64,000 nucleotides of DNA from Streptomyces sp. NBC_01244 (lineage in GTDB: Bacteria; Actinomycetota; Actinomycetes; Streptomycetales; Streptomycetaceae): the NCBI RefSeq assembly GCF_035987325.1, contig NZ_CP108488.1:1798001-1862000 (forward strand). Direction: 5' to 3'. Shown here piece by piece: positions 45,093-54,788 of the stretch. Position 1 is the stretch's first letter; each line of letters opens with the position of its first letter. The position numbers and the translations under genes are program-made. The notes under the pieces were generated by a model, which did no database searches, was not told where the DNA came from, and saw only the letters and a list, made by a program, of their open reading frames with translations.

Positions 45093-46814
45093 TCAGAAGA
45101 GGAAATAGCGCTGGGCCATGGGCAGTTCCGCCGCCGGGGCCGGTTCCACCACCTCGCCGTCGATGGTGACGGTGAAGGTGTCGGCGTCGACTTCCACCCT
45201 CGGCATGGCATCGTTGTTGCGCATGTCCGCCTTGGTCACCTTGCGGGTGCTCTCGATGGCGACGAACTCCTTGCCGAGTCCGAGCCGTTCGGGCAGTCCG
45301 TCGTCGAGGGCCGCCTGGGCGGTGAAGTTGACCGAGTTGAGCCCGGGGGCCCGCCCGTAGGCCCCGAACATCGGGCGCGGCAGGACCGGCTGCGGGGTGG
45401 GGATGGAGGCGTTGGCATCGCCCATCTGCGCGTAGGCTATCTGGCCGCCCTTGATGACCAGTTCGGGTTTGACCCCGAAGAAGGCGGGCTTCCACAGCAC
45501 GAGGTCGGCGAGTTTGCCGGTCTCGACGGAGCCGATCTCGCGGGCCAGGCCCTGGGCGACGGCGGGGTTGATCGTGTATTTGGCGACGTAGCGCCGGGCC
45601 CGGTGGTTGTCGGCGGGTCCGTCGCCGGGCAGGGAGCCGCGCCGCTTCTTCATCACGTGGGCGGTCTGCCAGGTGCGCAGGATCACCTCGCCGACGCGGC
45701 CCATGGCCTGGGCGTCGGAGGAGATGATCGAGATGGCTCCGAGGTCGTGCAGGACGTCCTCGGCGGCGATGGTGGAGGGCCGGATCCGGGACTCGGCGAA
45801 GGCCAGGTCCTCGGGGACGGCGGGGTTGAGGTGGTGGCAGACCATCAGCATGTCGAGGTGTTCCTCGACGGTGTTGACGGTGTGCGGCCGGGTCGGGTTG
45901 GTGGAGCTGGGCAGGATGTTCGGCTCGGAGACCACGGTGATGATGTCGGGAGCGTGCCCGCCGCCCGCGCCTTCGGTGTGGTACGAGTGGATGGTCCGTC
46001 CGCCGATGGCGGCGAGGGTGTCGGCGACGAACCCGGCCTCGTTGAGGGTGTCGGTGTGGATGGCGGCCTGGGCGCCGGTCTCCTCGCAGACGGTGAGGCA
46101 GGCGTCGATGACGGCGGGGGTGGATCCCCAGTCCTCGTGGAGCTTGAAGCCGAGTGCTCCGCCGCGCAGTTGGGAGTACATGCCCTCGCGGGACATGGTG
46201 TTTCCCTTGCCGAGCAGGCCGATGTTGACGGGGTGGGCCTCCAGCGCGGCGAACATCCGGGCCAGGTGCCAGGGTCCGGGGGTGACGGTGGTGGCCTTGG
46301 TGCCCTCGGCGGGGCCGGTGCCGCCGCCGACGAGGGTGGTGATGCCGGAGGCGAGGGCCTCCTCGATCACGGTCGGGGAGATGAAGTGCACGTGGGCGTC
46401 GACGGCACCCGCCGTGAGGATCTTCCCGTTGCCCGCGATGATCTCCGTCTCGGGGCCGATCACCAGTGCGCGGTCGACGCCGTCCATGGTGTCGGGGTTG
46501 CCCGCCTTGCCGATGCCGCAGATCCGGCCGTCACGGATGCCCACGTCGGCCTTGACGATGCCCCAGTGGTCGAGGATGACCACCCCGGTGATGACGGTGT
46601 CGGCGGCGCCCTCGGCGCGGGTGGTGCGGGCCTGGCCCATGGATTCGCGGATGACCTTGCCGCCGCCGAAGACGGCCTCGTCGCCGGCCCGGCCGGGGCC
46701 GCCGCCGAGGTCCTGCTCGATCTCGACGAACAGGTCGGTGTCGGCGAGGCGGATGCGGTCGCCGGTGGTGGGCCCGAACAGGTCGGCGTAGACCTGGCGC
46801 GATATCTCAGCCAT
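45093..46814 (-). CDS. ureC: Urease alpha subunit UreC
   Basis: 573 aa catalytic subunit; hydrolyses urea to ammonia and carbamate. Nickel ligands H141 and H143 (DAHVHF), carbamylated K224 (GFKLHEDWG), H253 (AIHTDTLNE), H279 and the flap MVCHHL (C326, H327, H328) are all present, as is the SSDAQAMGR aspartate. Overlaps ureB by 8 nt. Confidence 0.98.
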   Translation of the reverse strand: MAEISRQVYADLFGPTTGDRIRLADTDLFVEIEQDLGGGPGRAGDEAVFGGGKVIRESMGQARTTRAEGAADTVITGVVILDHWGIVKADVGIRDGRICGIGKAGNPDTMDGVDRALVIGPETEIIAGNGKILTAGAVDAHVHFISPTVIEEALASGITTLVGGGTGPAEGTKATTVTPGPWHLARMFAALEAHPVNIGLLGKGNTMSREGMYSQLRGGALGFKLHEDWGSTPAVIDACLTVCEETGAQAAIHTDTLNEAGFVADTLAAIGGRTIHSYHTEGAGGGHAPDIITVVSEPNILPSSTNPTRPHTVNTVEEHLDMLMVCHHLNPAVPEDLAFAESRIRPSTIAAEDVLHDLGAISIISSDAQAMGRVGEVILRTWQTAHVMKKRRGSLPGDGPADNHRARRYVAKYTINPAVAQGLAREIGSVETGKLADLVLWKPAFFGVKPELVIKGGQIAYAQMGDANASIPTPQPVLPRPMFGAYGRAPGLNSVNFTAQAALDDGLPERLGLGKEFVAIESTRKVTKADMRNNDAMPRVEVDADTFTVTIDGEVVEPAPAAELPMAQRYFLF

Positions 46815-47118
46815 CGAGCGGCCCTCCGGTCTCCCCGCGCAGTCCCGGCACGGTGCGCAGCCCGGCCAGCGGTACGAGGGTCACGGCGACCGGGATGCCC
46901 GGCTCGAAGCGGACCGCGGTGCCCGCGGCGATGTCGAGGCGCAGTCCGTGGGCGGCGCGGCGGTCGAAATCGAGGCCGGGGTTGGCCTCGGCGAAGTGGT
47001 AGTGCGAGCCGACCTGGACGGGCCGGTCGGCGGCGTTGAGCACGGTGAGTCGGGTGACGGGCCGGCCTTCGTTGAGGCGCACCGGGCCGTCCCCGTAGAC
47101 GATTTCGCCGGGGATCAT
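46807..47118 (-). CDS. ureB: Urease beta subunit UreB
   Basis: 103 aa. [18 protein letters not shown] start and [17 protein letters not shown] motif of UreB. Assembles with UreA and UreC. Thirteen nt after ureA and overlapping ureC. Confidence 0.97.
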   Translation of the reverse strand: MIPGEIVYGDGPVRLNEGRPVTRLTVLNAADRPVQVGSHYHFAEANPGLDFDRRAAHGLRLDIAAGTAVRFEPGIPVAVTLVPLAGLRTVPGLRGETGGPLDG

Positions 47119-47131
47119 GCGGGACTCGCTC

Positions 47132-47434
47132 TCAGACGATGGGGTCGTGGACGGTGACGAGCTTGGTGCCGTCGGGGAAGGTCGCCTCGACCTGGACGTC
47201 GTGGATCATCTCGGGTATCCCCTCCATGACCTCCTCACGGGAGAGCACGGTCCGCCCGGAGGCCATCAGCTCGGCCACCGTGCGCCCGTCGCGGGCTCCT
47301 TCGAGGATGTGTGCGGTGATCAGGGCTATCACCTCGGGATGGTTGAGGAGCACGCCCCGCGCCTTGCGTCTCTCGGCCACGTCGGCGGCGACGTGGATGA
47401 GCAGTCTTTCCTGCTCGTGGGGGGTCAGCTGCAC
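47132..47434 (-). CDS. ureA: Urease gamma subunit UreA
   Basis: 100 aa from GTG 47434, the usual UreA length ([12 protein letters not shown]). Motifs [17 protein letters not shown] and [35 protein letters not shown] 47443 is an alternative; GGAAG is closer to it. First gene of ureABCFGD; no ureE is present, as is usual in this group. Confidence 0.95.
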   Translation of the reverse strand: MQLTPHEQERLLIHVAADVAERRKARGVLLNHPEVIALITAHILEGARDGRTVAELMASGRTVLSREEVMEGIPEMIHDVQVEATFPDGTKLVTVHDPIV

Positions 47435-47492
47435 AGCAATCACCAAGCTTCCGGGACATGATCAACGTCGCGCCGAGCCGACCTTATGGGCC

Positions 47493-47509
47493 GTCAACAC
47501 TTTGTTGAC
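47493..47509. promoter_or_regulatory. Perfect palindrome upstream of ureA (GTCAACA-CTT-TGTTGAC)
   Basis: 17 bp with 7-bp arms, about 60 bp before ureA and within the ureA-VOC divergent gap (47435-47738, which holds no gene). It contains TTGAC on both strands, so it may overlap -35 elements. Likely operator; regulator unknown. Confidence 0.5.
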
Positions 47510-47704
47510 CTGCGCATATCCGAGCCAAGCGTGTCTTGCCCAACACAGGGAAAGGCTTTCCGTCCCGCCCACCGCCGCTTTGCCGGCCCATGGGTCACCA
47601 TTGGCGGAAGGAACGTGGCCGTCACGCTAAGGGCCGCGCTTTTCCGCTGAGTTAACCCACGTTTCGAGCAGGTACCCGGTTCAACTCCGGGCGTCGCACA
47701 GCTC

Positions 47705-47722
47705 GGTTCCGTATACGGAGCC
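47705..47722. promoter_or_regulatory. Palindrome GG-T-TCCGTATACGGA-G-CC before the VOC gene
   Basis: A perfect 12-bp core TCCGTATACGGA with outer GG/CC pairs, ending 16 nt before the ATG and just before an AAGGAG ribosome site. Could be an operator or an mRNA hairpin near the ribosome site. Confidence 0.45.
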
Positions 47723-47738
47723 GTCCACAAGGAGCCGC

Positions 47739-48128
47739 ATGTTCGTCAATCCCGTCCGCCACATCACCTTCGACGCGCAGGAGCCGTACCGGCTGGCGCA
47801 GTTCTGGTCCGCAGTGACCGGTTTCCCCATCCACCCCGACGACCAGCCGGACGACGACGAGATCCTGCTGGACCCGGGTCAGCCGGGCGTGCCCGGGGTG
47901 CTCTTCGTCCGGGTGCCCGAGGGGAAGTCCGCGAAGAACCGGGTCCACTTGGACATCCAGCCCGTGACGGGAACCCGCGACGAGAACGTCGAGCGTCTGA
48001 TAGCGCTCGGCGCGAAGCTGCAGGGTGACCACCGCCGGGAGGGTGGCATGGGCTGGGTCACCCTGACCGACCCCGAGGGCAACGAGCTGTGCATCGAGCG
48101 CAGCGTGTCGGAGCGCGCCGGAGCCTGA
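47739..48128 (+). CDS. VOC (glyoxalase/bleomycin-resistance-like) family protein
   Basis: 129 aa. RHITFDAQEPYRLAQFWSAVTGF start, PGVLFVRVPEGKSAKNRVHLDIQP and GMGWVTLTDPEGNELCIERS end fit the VOC glyoxalase-like family; H and E in these strands could bind a metal. Substrate unknown. Strong ribosome site; ends 6 bp before the convergent ATP-binding gene. Confidence 0.9.
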   Translation: MFVNPVRHITFDAQEPYRLAQFWSAVTGFPIHPDDQPDDDEILLDPGQPGVPGVLFVRVPEGKSAKNRVHLDIQPVTGTRDENVERLIALGAKLQGDHRREGGMGWVTLTDPEGNELCIERSVSERAGA

Positions 48129-48134
48129 GCGGCC

Positions 48135-48593
48135 TCAACAGCCGGTGGCGGTCCGCGCCGGAGCGCCGGCGGCCGTGGCCGTCCAGGGCAGGGCGATCCA
48201 CACGGTCTTGCCGCCGTCCTCGGTCGGACTGACCGAGAGCCGGCCGCCCGCCTCCGCGGCGAGCCAGCGGATGATGACCATCCCCCGGCCGTTGTCCTGC
48301 TGGACGGCGGCCGGGAGCCGCTTGGGCCAGCGCGGGTGGCTGTCGGTGACCCCGATGCGGAGCCACTCCTCGCGCTCCAGGCGGATCTCCACGGTGAAGG
48401 TCGGCGACTGGCCGAAGGTGTGCTGCACGGAGTTGGTGGCCAGTTCCGAGACGATGAGCCGGATGCTGTCGGCGGCCTCGGTCCCCTCGGACAGTCCCCA
48501 CTCGCCCAGCACGTCCGCCACGTAGCGGCGGGCGGCCGCGACCGAGGCGGGATCGCTCGGCAGAGTGACGGATGCTTCCTGATGATCTGCCAT
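48135..48593 (-). CDS. ATP-binding (HATPase_c, RsbW-like) regulatory protein
   Basis: 152 aa. GHKL ATPase fold: VSELATNSVQHTF N-box (about 49-61), GVTDSHPRWPKR, and NGRGMVIIRWLA G-box (about 100-112). Resembles anti-sigma kinases. It diverges from the XRE-DUF5753 gene across a 197-bp gap with a palindrome, as in WhiJ-like loci where the three gene types occur together. Confidence 0.9.
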   Translation of the reverse strand: MADHQEASVTLPSDPASVAAARRYVADVLGEWGLSEGTEAADSIRLIVSELATNSVQHTFGQSPTFTVEIRLEREEWLRIGVTDSHPRWPKRLPAAVQQDNGRGMVIIRWLAAEAGGRLSVSPTEDGGKTVWIALPWTATAAGAPARTATGC

Positions 48594-48689
48594 GGCGACG
48601 GTCCCTTTCCCACCGGGGCGAAGCCGCCCCGGATCTGTGCTGGACGCCAGAGTGCCACCCATCGTCCCGCCGTTTCCGCAGATCCCTCA

Positions 48690-48705
48690 AGATATGCATA
48701 TATCT
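48690..48705. promoter_or_regulatory. A/T-rich palindrome AGATAT-GCAT-ATATCT
   Basis: 6-bp arms around GCAT, all A/T-rich in a GC-rich genome, about 100 bp from both divergent starts (ATP-binding and XRE-DUF5753). Candidate binding site of the WhiJ-like regulator and part of the promoter region. Confidence 0.5.
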
Positions 48706-48790
48706 GTCGCTCAATGCGGTGAACTCTGCTACGGAAGAGCGTATTTGGACGGCAGACTGGTGCGAGCTGTGCCGGTGGAAGGAGGCGGGT

Positions 48791-49678
48791 GTGCAGCATG
48801 GTCCCGCAGTGCGCCGACGCAAGCTCGGCGAGGAACTGCGTGCCCTTCGCGACCGGACGGGACTCACCAGCGGTGAGGCGGCCCGGCTGGCGGGATGGCA
48901 CCAGTCGAAGATCAGCCGTATCGAGACGGGGCGCAGCGGCGTCAAGGTGGAGGACATCCGGCTGCTGCTCGACGTCTACGGGGAGGACGTCGTGAGCGCG
49001 CAGCAGCGCGCCCTGCTGGAGGCCCTCTCGGCCTCGGCGGCGGGCCCGGCCCCGGACGCCGAGACCGGGCGCGGCCGTCAGTGGTGGCACGACTACCGGG
49101 GGCTGCTGCCGCAGGAGTACCGGGACTTCATCAGTCTGGAGGCGGGCGCCCGGTCGGCCCGCACCGTCGAGCTGTCCGTGGTGCCGGGACTGCTCCAGAC
49201 CCCGGAGTACGCGCGCGCCGTGACCCGGGCCGCGCTGGGCGGGCTGCCGGAGCCGAAGGTGGACGCGCTGGTCGACGTACGGCTGGCACGTCAGTCCGTA
49301 CTGCGGGCCGATCCGCCGCTGGAGCTGAGCGCGGTGCTGGACGAGGCGGTCCTGCGGCGCACGATCGGCGGGACGGGGGTGATGGAGGAACAGTTGAGGC
49401 ACCTGGTGGAGGTGGCGCGTTTGCCCCAAGTGCGGCTTCAGGTACTGCCGTTCAGCGTGGGGGGACATCTCGGCCTCACCGGACCGTTCGTCATTTTCTC
49501 ATTTCCGAACATCGCCGATCTGGATGTGGTGGTACTCGACCATTTGACGAGTAGCCTCTATCTGGAGCGGAAGGAAGACCTTGAGGCGTACAGCGCCGCG
49601 TTCCGCACCATCCAGGCGCACGCCCTCCCGCCCCGCGATTCGTCGGATCTCATCAGCGCCCTCGCTGACGACGCGTAA
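48791..49678 (+). CDS. XRE-family regulator with DUF5753 domain (WhiJ-like)
   Basis: 295 aa from GTG with GGAGG five nt upstream. The helix-turn-helix is at about 8-65 (LGEELRALRDRTGLTSGEAARLAGWHQSKISRIETGRSGV). DUF5753 follows (YRDFISLEAGARSARTVELSVVPGLLQTPEYARAV ... EEQLRHLVEVARLPQVRLQVLPF ... GPFVIFSFP). WhiJ/AbaA-like proteins control development or secondary metabolism and act with DUF397 partners. Twelve nt before the DUF397 gene. Confidence 0.94.
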   Translation: MQHGPAVRRRKLGEELRALRDRTGLTSGEAARLAGWHQSKISRIETGRSGVKVEDIRLLLDVYGEDVVSAQQRALLEALSASAAGPAPDAETGRGRQWWHDYRGLLPQEYRDFISLEAGARSARTVELSVVPGLLQTPEYARAVTRAALGGLPEPKVDALVDVRLARQSVLRADPPLELSAVLDEAVLRRTIGGTGVMEEQLRHLVEVARLPQVRLQVLPFSVGGHLGLTGPFVIFSFPNIADLDVVVLDHLTSSLYLERKEDLEAYSAAFRTIQAHALPPRDSSDLISALADDA

Positions 49679-49690
49679 GGAGGCACCTCC

Positions 49691-49912
49691 GTGTCCGCAA
49701 CCCCCTTATCCACAGGCGGACTTCTGAACAGCGCGCGGTGGCGGCGAAGCAGCCGCAGCACCGGAATGAACAACTGCGTGGAAACGGCCGTCCTCGGCGG
49801 CGGTCTGCTCGCCGTCCGCGACTCCAAGCGGACGGACGGCCCGGCCGTGCTCTTCACCGGGCCGGCCTGGGACGGCTTCCTCGTCTCCGTTCGTGCGGAT
49901 CTCGAGACGTAG
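49691..49912 (+). CDS. DUF397 domain protein
   Basis: 73 aa from GTG, with AAGGAGG upstream. ARWRRSSRSTGMNNCVETAVLGGGLLAVRDSKRTDGPAVLFTGPAWDGFL is diagnostic of DUF397. It is thought to pair with the adjacent XRE regulator; interaction is inference. Confidence 0.93.
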   Translation: MSATPLSTGGLLNSARWRRSSRSTGMNNCVETAVLGGGLLAVRDSKRTDGPAVLFTGPAWDGFLVSVRADLET

Positions 49913-50000
49913 GCAAGGCGCGCGCATGACGTCGGGCAAGCCGTAAGGCCAGGGCGTCAGGCAAGGCGCGGGAACGCCGGAGCGCCCGTACCGGCTCCGT

Positions 50001-51176
50001 TCAGCGGTCCGTGGCTCCGGCCGGAGCGGTCCTCAGGATCGTCTCCACCGCACGGCTGATCTCCACCCCCGTGAGATCCGCCCGCGCGGTCAGTCGCAGC
50101 CGGGAGATGCCGTCCGGTACCGACGGCGGCCGGAAGCACCCCACGGACAGACCTGCCTCGCGGCAGTCGGCGGCCCAGCGCAGTGCCGCCGAAGCCGACG
50201 GGGCCCGTACCGACACCACGGCCGCGTCCGGCCGGGCCGCGGTCAGGCCGGACGCGGTGAGCCGTCCGTACAGTTCGGCGGCCACCTCGCGGGCGCGGTC
50301 CGCGCGCTCCGGTTCCCGCTGGAGCAGGCGCAGGGCGGCCAGAGCGGCGCCCGTCGCGGCCGGGGCCAGCCCGGTGTCGAAGATGAAGGTCCGCGCCGTG
50401 TTGACCAGGTGCCGGATCACCTTGGCCGGGCCGAGCACCGCCCCGCCCTGGCTGCCCAGGGACTTCGAGAGGGTCAGCGTCGCGACCACCCCGGGGGCCC
50501 CCGCGAGCCCGGCGGCGTACAGCGCCCCGCGGCCTCCCTCGCCCAGCACCCCGAGGCCGTGCGCGTCGTCCACCAGCAGGGCCGCACCCTCCGCCCGGCA
50601 GGCCTCGGCGTGGGCCGCGAGCGGGGCGGCGTCCCCGTCGACCGAGAACACCGAGTCGGTGACCAGCAGCGCCCGCCCCTGGTGGGCGGCGAGGGTCTTG
50701 CGGACGGTGTCCGGGTCGCAGTGCGCGACGACGGCGGTCTCGGCGCGCGACAGCCGGCAGCCGTCCACGATCGAGGCGTGGTTGCCCGCGTCGGAGACCA
50801 CCAGGGTGCCCCGGTCGCTGAGCGCGGTGACGGCGGCCAGGTTGGCCGCGTAGCCGGAGGAGAGCACCAGCGCGGCCTCGAACCCGCAGAAGGCCGCCAG
50901 CTCCCGCTCGAGCTCCGCATGAAGTTCGGTCGTGCCCGTGACGAGACGTGATCCAGTGGCTCCGGCGCCCCAGCGCTCGGCCGCCTCGCTCGCTCCCCGC
51001 ACCGTTTCGGGGTGCCGCGACAGTCCGAGGTAGTCGTTGCTCGCGAGGTCGAGGAGCGGGGAGGCGGCCGGACGCGGGCGCAGCGTCCGGACGAGTCCGG
51101 CCTGCTCCCGGGCCTGCTCCGCGTCGTCGATCCAGGAGAAGACGTCCACGGGGGCGGGGGTGTGCTGGTCTGGCAT
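50001..51176 (-). CDS. bioF: 8-amino-7-oxononanoate synthase BioF
   Basis: 391 aa PLP enzyme joining pimeloyl-CoA or -ACP and L-alanine. [17 protein letters not shown] start, [29 protein letters not shown], and PLP lysine in [17 protein letters not shown] lies seven nt before the ATG. It diverges from bioB across a 159-bp gap with no clear operator. Confidence 0.95.
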   Translation of the reverse strand: MPDQHTPAPVDVFSWIDDAEQAREQAGLVRTLRPRPAASPLLDLASNDYLGLSRHPETVRGASEAAERWGAGATGSRLVTGTTELHAELERELAAFCGFEAALVLSSGYAANLAAVTALSDRGTLVVSDAGNHASIVDGCRLSRAETAVVAHCDPDTVRKTLAAHQGRALLVTDSVFSVDGDAAPLAAHAEACRAEGAALLVDDAHGLGVLGEGGRGALYAAGLAGAPGVVATLTLSKSLGSQGGAVLGPAKVIRHLVNTARTFIFDTGLAPAATGAALAALRLLQREPERADRAREVAAELYGRLTASGLTAARPDAAVVSVRAPSASAALRWAADCREAGLSVGCFRPPSVPDGISRLRLTARADLTGVEISRAVETILRTAPAGATDR

Positions 51177-51335
51177 CGACGGGTCCTCGCGTTTTTTGTC
51201 GGCAGTCCACAGACCTGCCCGACCCTAACCGCCCGTGACCCCTGCGTCAGGTGTGGCGATACACACACTCTCTTCCGGCCATGTTGTTCGATCTCTCCTT
51301 GGCCGGGAGTGCCCGTGTGGGACAGGATCGGCATC

Positions 51336-52604
51336 ATGGACCTGCTGAACACCCTCGTGGACAAGGGGCTGCGGCGTGAGCTGCCGACCCGCGAAGAGGC
51401 GCTCGCCGTGCTGGCGACCTCTGACGACGAACTGCTCGACGTGGTGGCCGCGGCCGGCAAGGTGCGCCGACAGTGGTTCGGTCGCCGGGTCAAGCTGAAC
51501 TACCTGGTCAACCTGAAGTCGGGGCTCTGCCCCGAGGACTGCTCGTACTGTTCCCAGCGGCTGGGATCGAAGGCCGAGATCCTCAAATACACGTGGCTGA
51601 AGCCCGACGAGGCCTCCCAGGCCGCGGCCGCGGGCGTCGCCGGCGGGGCCAAGCGGGTCTGCCTGGTGGCCAGCGGGCGGGGTCCGACGGACCGCGACGT
51701 GGACCGTGTCGGCAAGACGATCGCGGCCATCAAGGAGCAGAACGAGGGCGTCGAGGTGTGCGCCTGCCTCGGTCTCCTGTCGGACGGCCAGGCCGAGCGC
51801 CTGAAGGACGCGGGCGCGGATGCCTACAACCACAACCTCAACACCTCCGAGGCCACGTACGGCCAGATCACCAAGACCCACACCTACGCGGACCGGGTCG
51901 ATACGGTGCAGAAGGCGCACGCCGCCGGCCTGTCGGCGTGCTCGGGCCTGATCGCGGGCATGGGCGAGAGCGACGAGGACCTCGTCGACGTCGTCTACGC
52001 GCTGCGCGAGCTCGACAGCGACTCGGTCCCGGTCAACTTCCTGATCCCCTTCGAGGGCACCCCGCTGGCCAAGGAGTGGAACCTCACCCCGCAGCGCGCC
52101 CTGCGCATCCTCGCGATGGTCCGCTTCGTCTGCCCCGACGTCGAGGTCCGCATCGCGGGCGGCCGCGAGGTGCACCTGCGCACCCTGCAGCCGCTGGCGC
52201 TGCACGTGGCGAATTCGATCTTCCTGGGCGACTACCTGACCAGCGAGGGCCAGGCCGGACAGGCCGACCTCGACATGATCGCGGACGCCGGTTTCGAGGT
52301 GGAGGGCGCCGGTACGACGACCCTGCCCGCGCACCGCTCCGAGGTCGCGGCGGCGGCCACCGGGGGCTGCGGCTCCCAGGGCTCCGGCGCCTCGGTCTGC
52401 GGCTCCTCCGCCACGGCGGACGAGGCCGGCTCCGGCTGCGGTTCGGCGTGCGGCGGCTGCTCGGGGCACGCCGGGCACGAGGCCCCCGCAGCGGCTCAGG
52501 CCGCGGGACCCGTACCGGCCCAGGCCGAGGCGGGCGAGGTCCGGCCGGGTCTGGTGGCGGTACGCCGCCGCGGTGCGGGAACGGATCTCGCGCCCAATGC
52601 CTGA
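51336..52604 (+). CDS. bioB: Biotin synthase with cysteine-rich C-terminal tail
   Basis: 422 aa, about 75 longer than typical BioB. Radical SAM motif C65-x3-C69-x2-C72 (CPEDCSYC). The [2Fe-2S] ligands equivalent to E. coli C97, C128, C188 and R260 are present in RVCLVAS, EVCACLG, SACSGLI and RIAGGRE. After about residue 335 a Gly/Ala/Ser tail carries five cysteines (345, 355, 368, 372, 375); the last three form a second C-x3-C-x2-C. bioA overlaps the stop by 8 nt. Confidence 0.95.
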   Translation: MDLLNTLVDKGLRRELPTREEALAVLATSDDELLDVVAAAGKVRRQWFGRRVKLNYLVNLKSGLCPEDCSYCSQRLGSKAEILKYTWLKPDEASQAAAAGVAGGAKRVCLVASGRGPTDRDVDRVGKTIAAIKEQNEGVEVCACLGLLSDGQAERLKDAGADAYNHNLNTSEATYGQITKTHTYADRVDTVQKAHAAGLSACSGLIAGMGESDEDLVDVVYALRELDSDSVPVNFLIPFEGTPLAKEWNLTPQRALRILAMVRFVCPDVEVRIAGGREVHLRTLQPLALHVANSIFLGDYLTSEGQAGQADLDMIADAGFEVEGAGTTTLPAHRSEVAAAATGGCGSQGSGASVCGSSATADEAGSGCGSACGGCSGHAGHEAPAAAQAAGPVPAQAEAGEVRPGLVAVRRRGAGTDLAPNA

Positions 52605-53928
52605 TCAGCACCACGCGCACCTCGCGCCCGACGTGCTGTCGGCCCGCGAACTGCTCGCCCTGGACCGGCAGCACGTCTGGCACCCGTACGGCCCGATGCC
52701 CGGGCGGCAGGAGCCGCTCGTCGTGTCCTCCGCCTCCGGGGTCCGCCTCCGGCTGGCCGAGCCCTCGCAGGGCCACGACGAGCTGGTCGACGGCATGTCC
52801 TCCTGGTGGTCGGCGATCCACGGGTACAACCACCCGGCGCTGAACGAGGCCGTCACCGGCCAGCTCGGCCGGATGTCGCACGTGATGTTCGGCGGGCTCA
52901 CCCACGAGCCCGCCGTCCGGCTGGCCGCCAAGCTCGTCGAGCTCACCCCGGCCGGCCTGGAGCACGTCTTCCTCGCCGACTCGGGCTCGGTCTCGGTCGA
53001 GGTCGCGGTGAAGATGTGCCTCCAGTACTGGCGTTCGGTGGGGCGCCCCGGGAAGAGCCGCCTCCTCACCTGGCGGGGCGGCTACCACGGGGACACCTGG
53101 CAGCCGATGGCCGTCTGCGACCCCGAGGGCGGCATGCACGAGCTGTGGTCGGGCATCCTCCCGCGCCAGCTCTTCGCTGACGCCCCGCCGAGCGGCTTCT
53201 CCGCACCCGTGGACGAGTCCTACGTCGCCCACCTGCGCTCGATGTTCGCCGCGCACCGGGACGAACTGGCGGCCGTGATCGTGGAGCCGGTGGTCCAGGG
53301 CGCGGGCGGCATGCGGTTCCACAACCCGGGCTACCTCCGGGTGCTGCGCGAGCTGTGCGACGAGTTCGACGTGCTGCTGATCCTGGACGAGATCGCCACG
53401 GGCTTCGGCCGCACGGGCGCGCTGTTCGCGGCGGACCACGCCGGGATCACCCCGGACGTGATGTGCCTGGGCAAGTCGCTGACCGGCGGTTACCTCACCC
53501 TGTCCGCGACGCTCTGCACGGAGCGGGTCGCGGACGGGATCTCGCGCGGCGAGGTCCCGGTCCTGGCCCACGGGCCGACCTTCATGGGCAACCCGCTGGC
53601 CAGCTCGGTGGCGCTGGCCTCCATCGACCTGCTGCTCGGTCAGGACTGGCAGGGCGAGGTCAAGCGCCTCGAGGCGGCCCTGCTGGAGGGCCTGGCCCCG
53701 GCCGCGGACCTGCCGGGCGTCCGGGAGGTACGGGTCCTGGGCGCGATCGGCGTCGTCCAGCTCGACCGCCAGGTCGACATGGCCCGCGCCACGGCGGCGG
53801 CGGTCCGGGAGGGCGTCTGGCTGCGCCCGTTCCGGGACCTGATCTACACGATGCCGCCGTTCGTGACGGGTGACGCCGACATGGCCCGCATCTGCCGGGC
53901 CGTGGTCGCGGCCGCGAAGGAGGCCTGA
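52597..53928 (+). CDS. bioA: Adenosylmethionine-8-amino-7-oxononanoate aminotransferase BioA
   Basis: 443 aa class III aminotransferase; makes 7,8-diaminopelargonate with SAM as donor. HVWHPYGPM start, [44 protein letters not shown], and PLP lysine in [12 protein letters not shown]. Overlaps bioB. Confidence 0.96.
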   Translation: MPDQHHAHLAPDVLSARELLALDRQHVWHPYGPMPGRQEPLVVSSASGVRLRLAEPSQGHDELVDGMSSWWSAIHGYNHPALNEAVTGQLGRMSHVMFGGLTHEPAVRLAAKLVELTPAGLEHVFLADSGSVSVEVAVKMCLQYWRSVGRPGKSRLLTWRGGYHGDTWQPMAVCDPEGGMHELWSGILPRQLFADAPPSGFSAPVDESYVAHLRSMFAAHRDELAAVIVEPVVQGAGGMRFHNPGYLRVLRELCDEFDVLLILDEIATGFGRTGALFAADHAGITPDVMCLGKSLTGGYLTLSATLCTERVADGISRGEVPVLAHGPTFMGNPLASSVALASIDLLLGQDWQGEVKRLEAALLEGLAPAADLPGVREVRVLGAIGVVQLDRQVDMARATAAAVREGVWLRPFRDLIYTMPPFVTGDADMARICRAVVAAAKEA

Positions 53929-53929
53929 C

Positions 53930-54631
53930 ATGGCGGTGCTGATGGTCTCGGGGACGGGAACCGAGATCGGCAAGACGGTCGTCACCTCGGCCGTCGCGGC
54001 GGCCGCCCTCGCGGCGGGCCTCTCGGTGGCCGTGCTCAAGCCCGCCCAGACCGGCGTCGGCCCGGACGAGCCCGCAGACGCGGCCGAGGTCGGCCGGCTG
54101 GCCGGCTCGGCCGTCACCACGGTGGAGCTCGCCCGCTACCCGGAGCCGTTGGCCCCGGACACGGCGGCCCGGCGCGCGGGGCTCCCGACGGTGTCCCCGG
54201 AGCGGATCGCGGAGGCGGCCCGCGAGCTCGCCCTCTCCCACGACCTGGTCCTGGTCGAGGGCGCGGGCGGCCTTCTGGTCCGCTTCGACGAGGCCGGCCA
54301 CACCCTGGCGGACGCGGCCCGCCTGCTCGGCGCTCCGGTACTGATCGTGGCCCCGGCGGGTCTCGGCACCCTCAACTCCACCGCCCTGACGGCCGAAGCC
54401 CTCCGGGCCCGCGGCCTGACCTCCCCGGGCGTGGTGATCGGCAGCTGGCCGGCCGAACCGGACCTGGCGTCCCGCTGCAACCTGGCCGACCTGCCCTCGG
54501 TCTCCGCCCTCCCGCTCCTGGGCGCGGTCCCGGCCGGCGCGGGCACCCTCCCCCCGGCCGCTTTCCGCAGCTCGGCGCCCGCCTGGCTCGCCGCCCCCCT
54601 CCACGGCACCTGGTCGGCGCAAGCCGGCTGA
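53930..54631 (+). CDS. bioD: Dethiobiotin synthetase BioD
   Basis: 233 aa. P-loop [12 protein letters not shown] (8-19), KPAQTGV and [11 protein letters not shown] are diagnostic. One nt after bioA, with AAGGAGG inside it. Completes DTB synthesis for BioB. Confidence 0.95.
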   Translation: MAVLMVSGTGTEIGKTVVTSAVAAAALAAGLSVAVLKPAQTGVGPDEPADAAEVGRLAGSAVTTVELARYPEPLAPDTAARRAGLPTVSPERIAEAARELALSHDLVLVEGAGGLLVRFDEAGHTLADAARLLGAPVLIVAPAGLGTLNSTALTAEALRARGLTSPGVVIGSWPAEPDLASRCNLADLPSVSALPLLGAVPAGAGTLPPAAFRSSAPAWLAAPLHGTWSAQAG

Positions 54632-54656
54632 CCAACCCCACCTCCGCGGGCGGAGC

Positions 54657-54693
54657 GGGCGGCAAGGCTCCGTACGGCGGCGCCTCGCCGCCC
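54657..54693 (+). terminator. Weak hairpin after bioD
   Basis: GGGCGGC and GCCGCCC, 7 bp, with a 23-nt GC-rich loop, 25 nt after the bioD stop. Confidence 0.35.
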
Positions 54694-54788
54694 GGTCCGT
54701 GGGGCCGGACGGGGGAACGGGCGGTGCCTCGCGGTCACCCGGCGGTGTCGTGGTGGGCGGCCGCGGCGGGGCGGCTGAGTATCGGGGG

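Noticed and set aside
47639..47656. GlnR-box-like sequence upstream of ureA
   Set aside because: GTTAA-N6-GGAAA on the minus strand only partly fits the GlnR consensus and lies about 210 bp from the start; too weak to annotate.
47494..47730. 78-codon minus-strand frame upstream of ureA
   Set aside because: No ribosome site, overlaps two palindromes and the promoter region, and the product resembles no protein.
51177..51335. Biotin regulator operator between bioF and bioB
   Set aside because: I looked for BirA- or BioQ-type palindromes and found none convincing.
54699..54788. Longer N-terminus for the DMT transporter
   Set aside because: The extra 30 residues are Gly/Arg-rich and hydrophilic before the first helix; the GTG at 54789 fits the family better.
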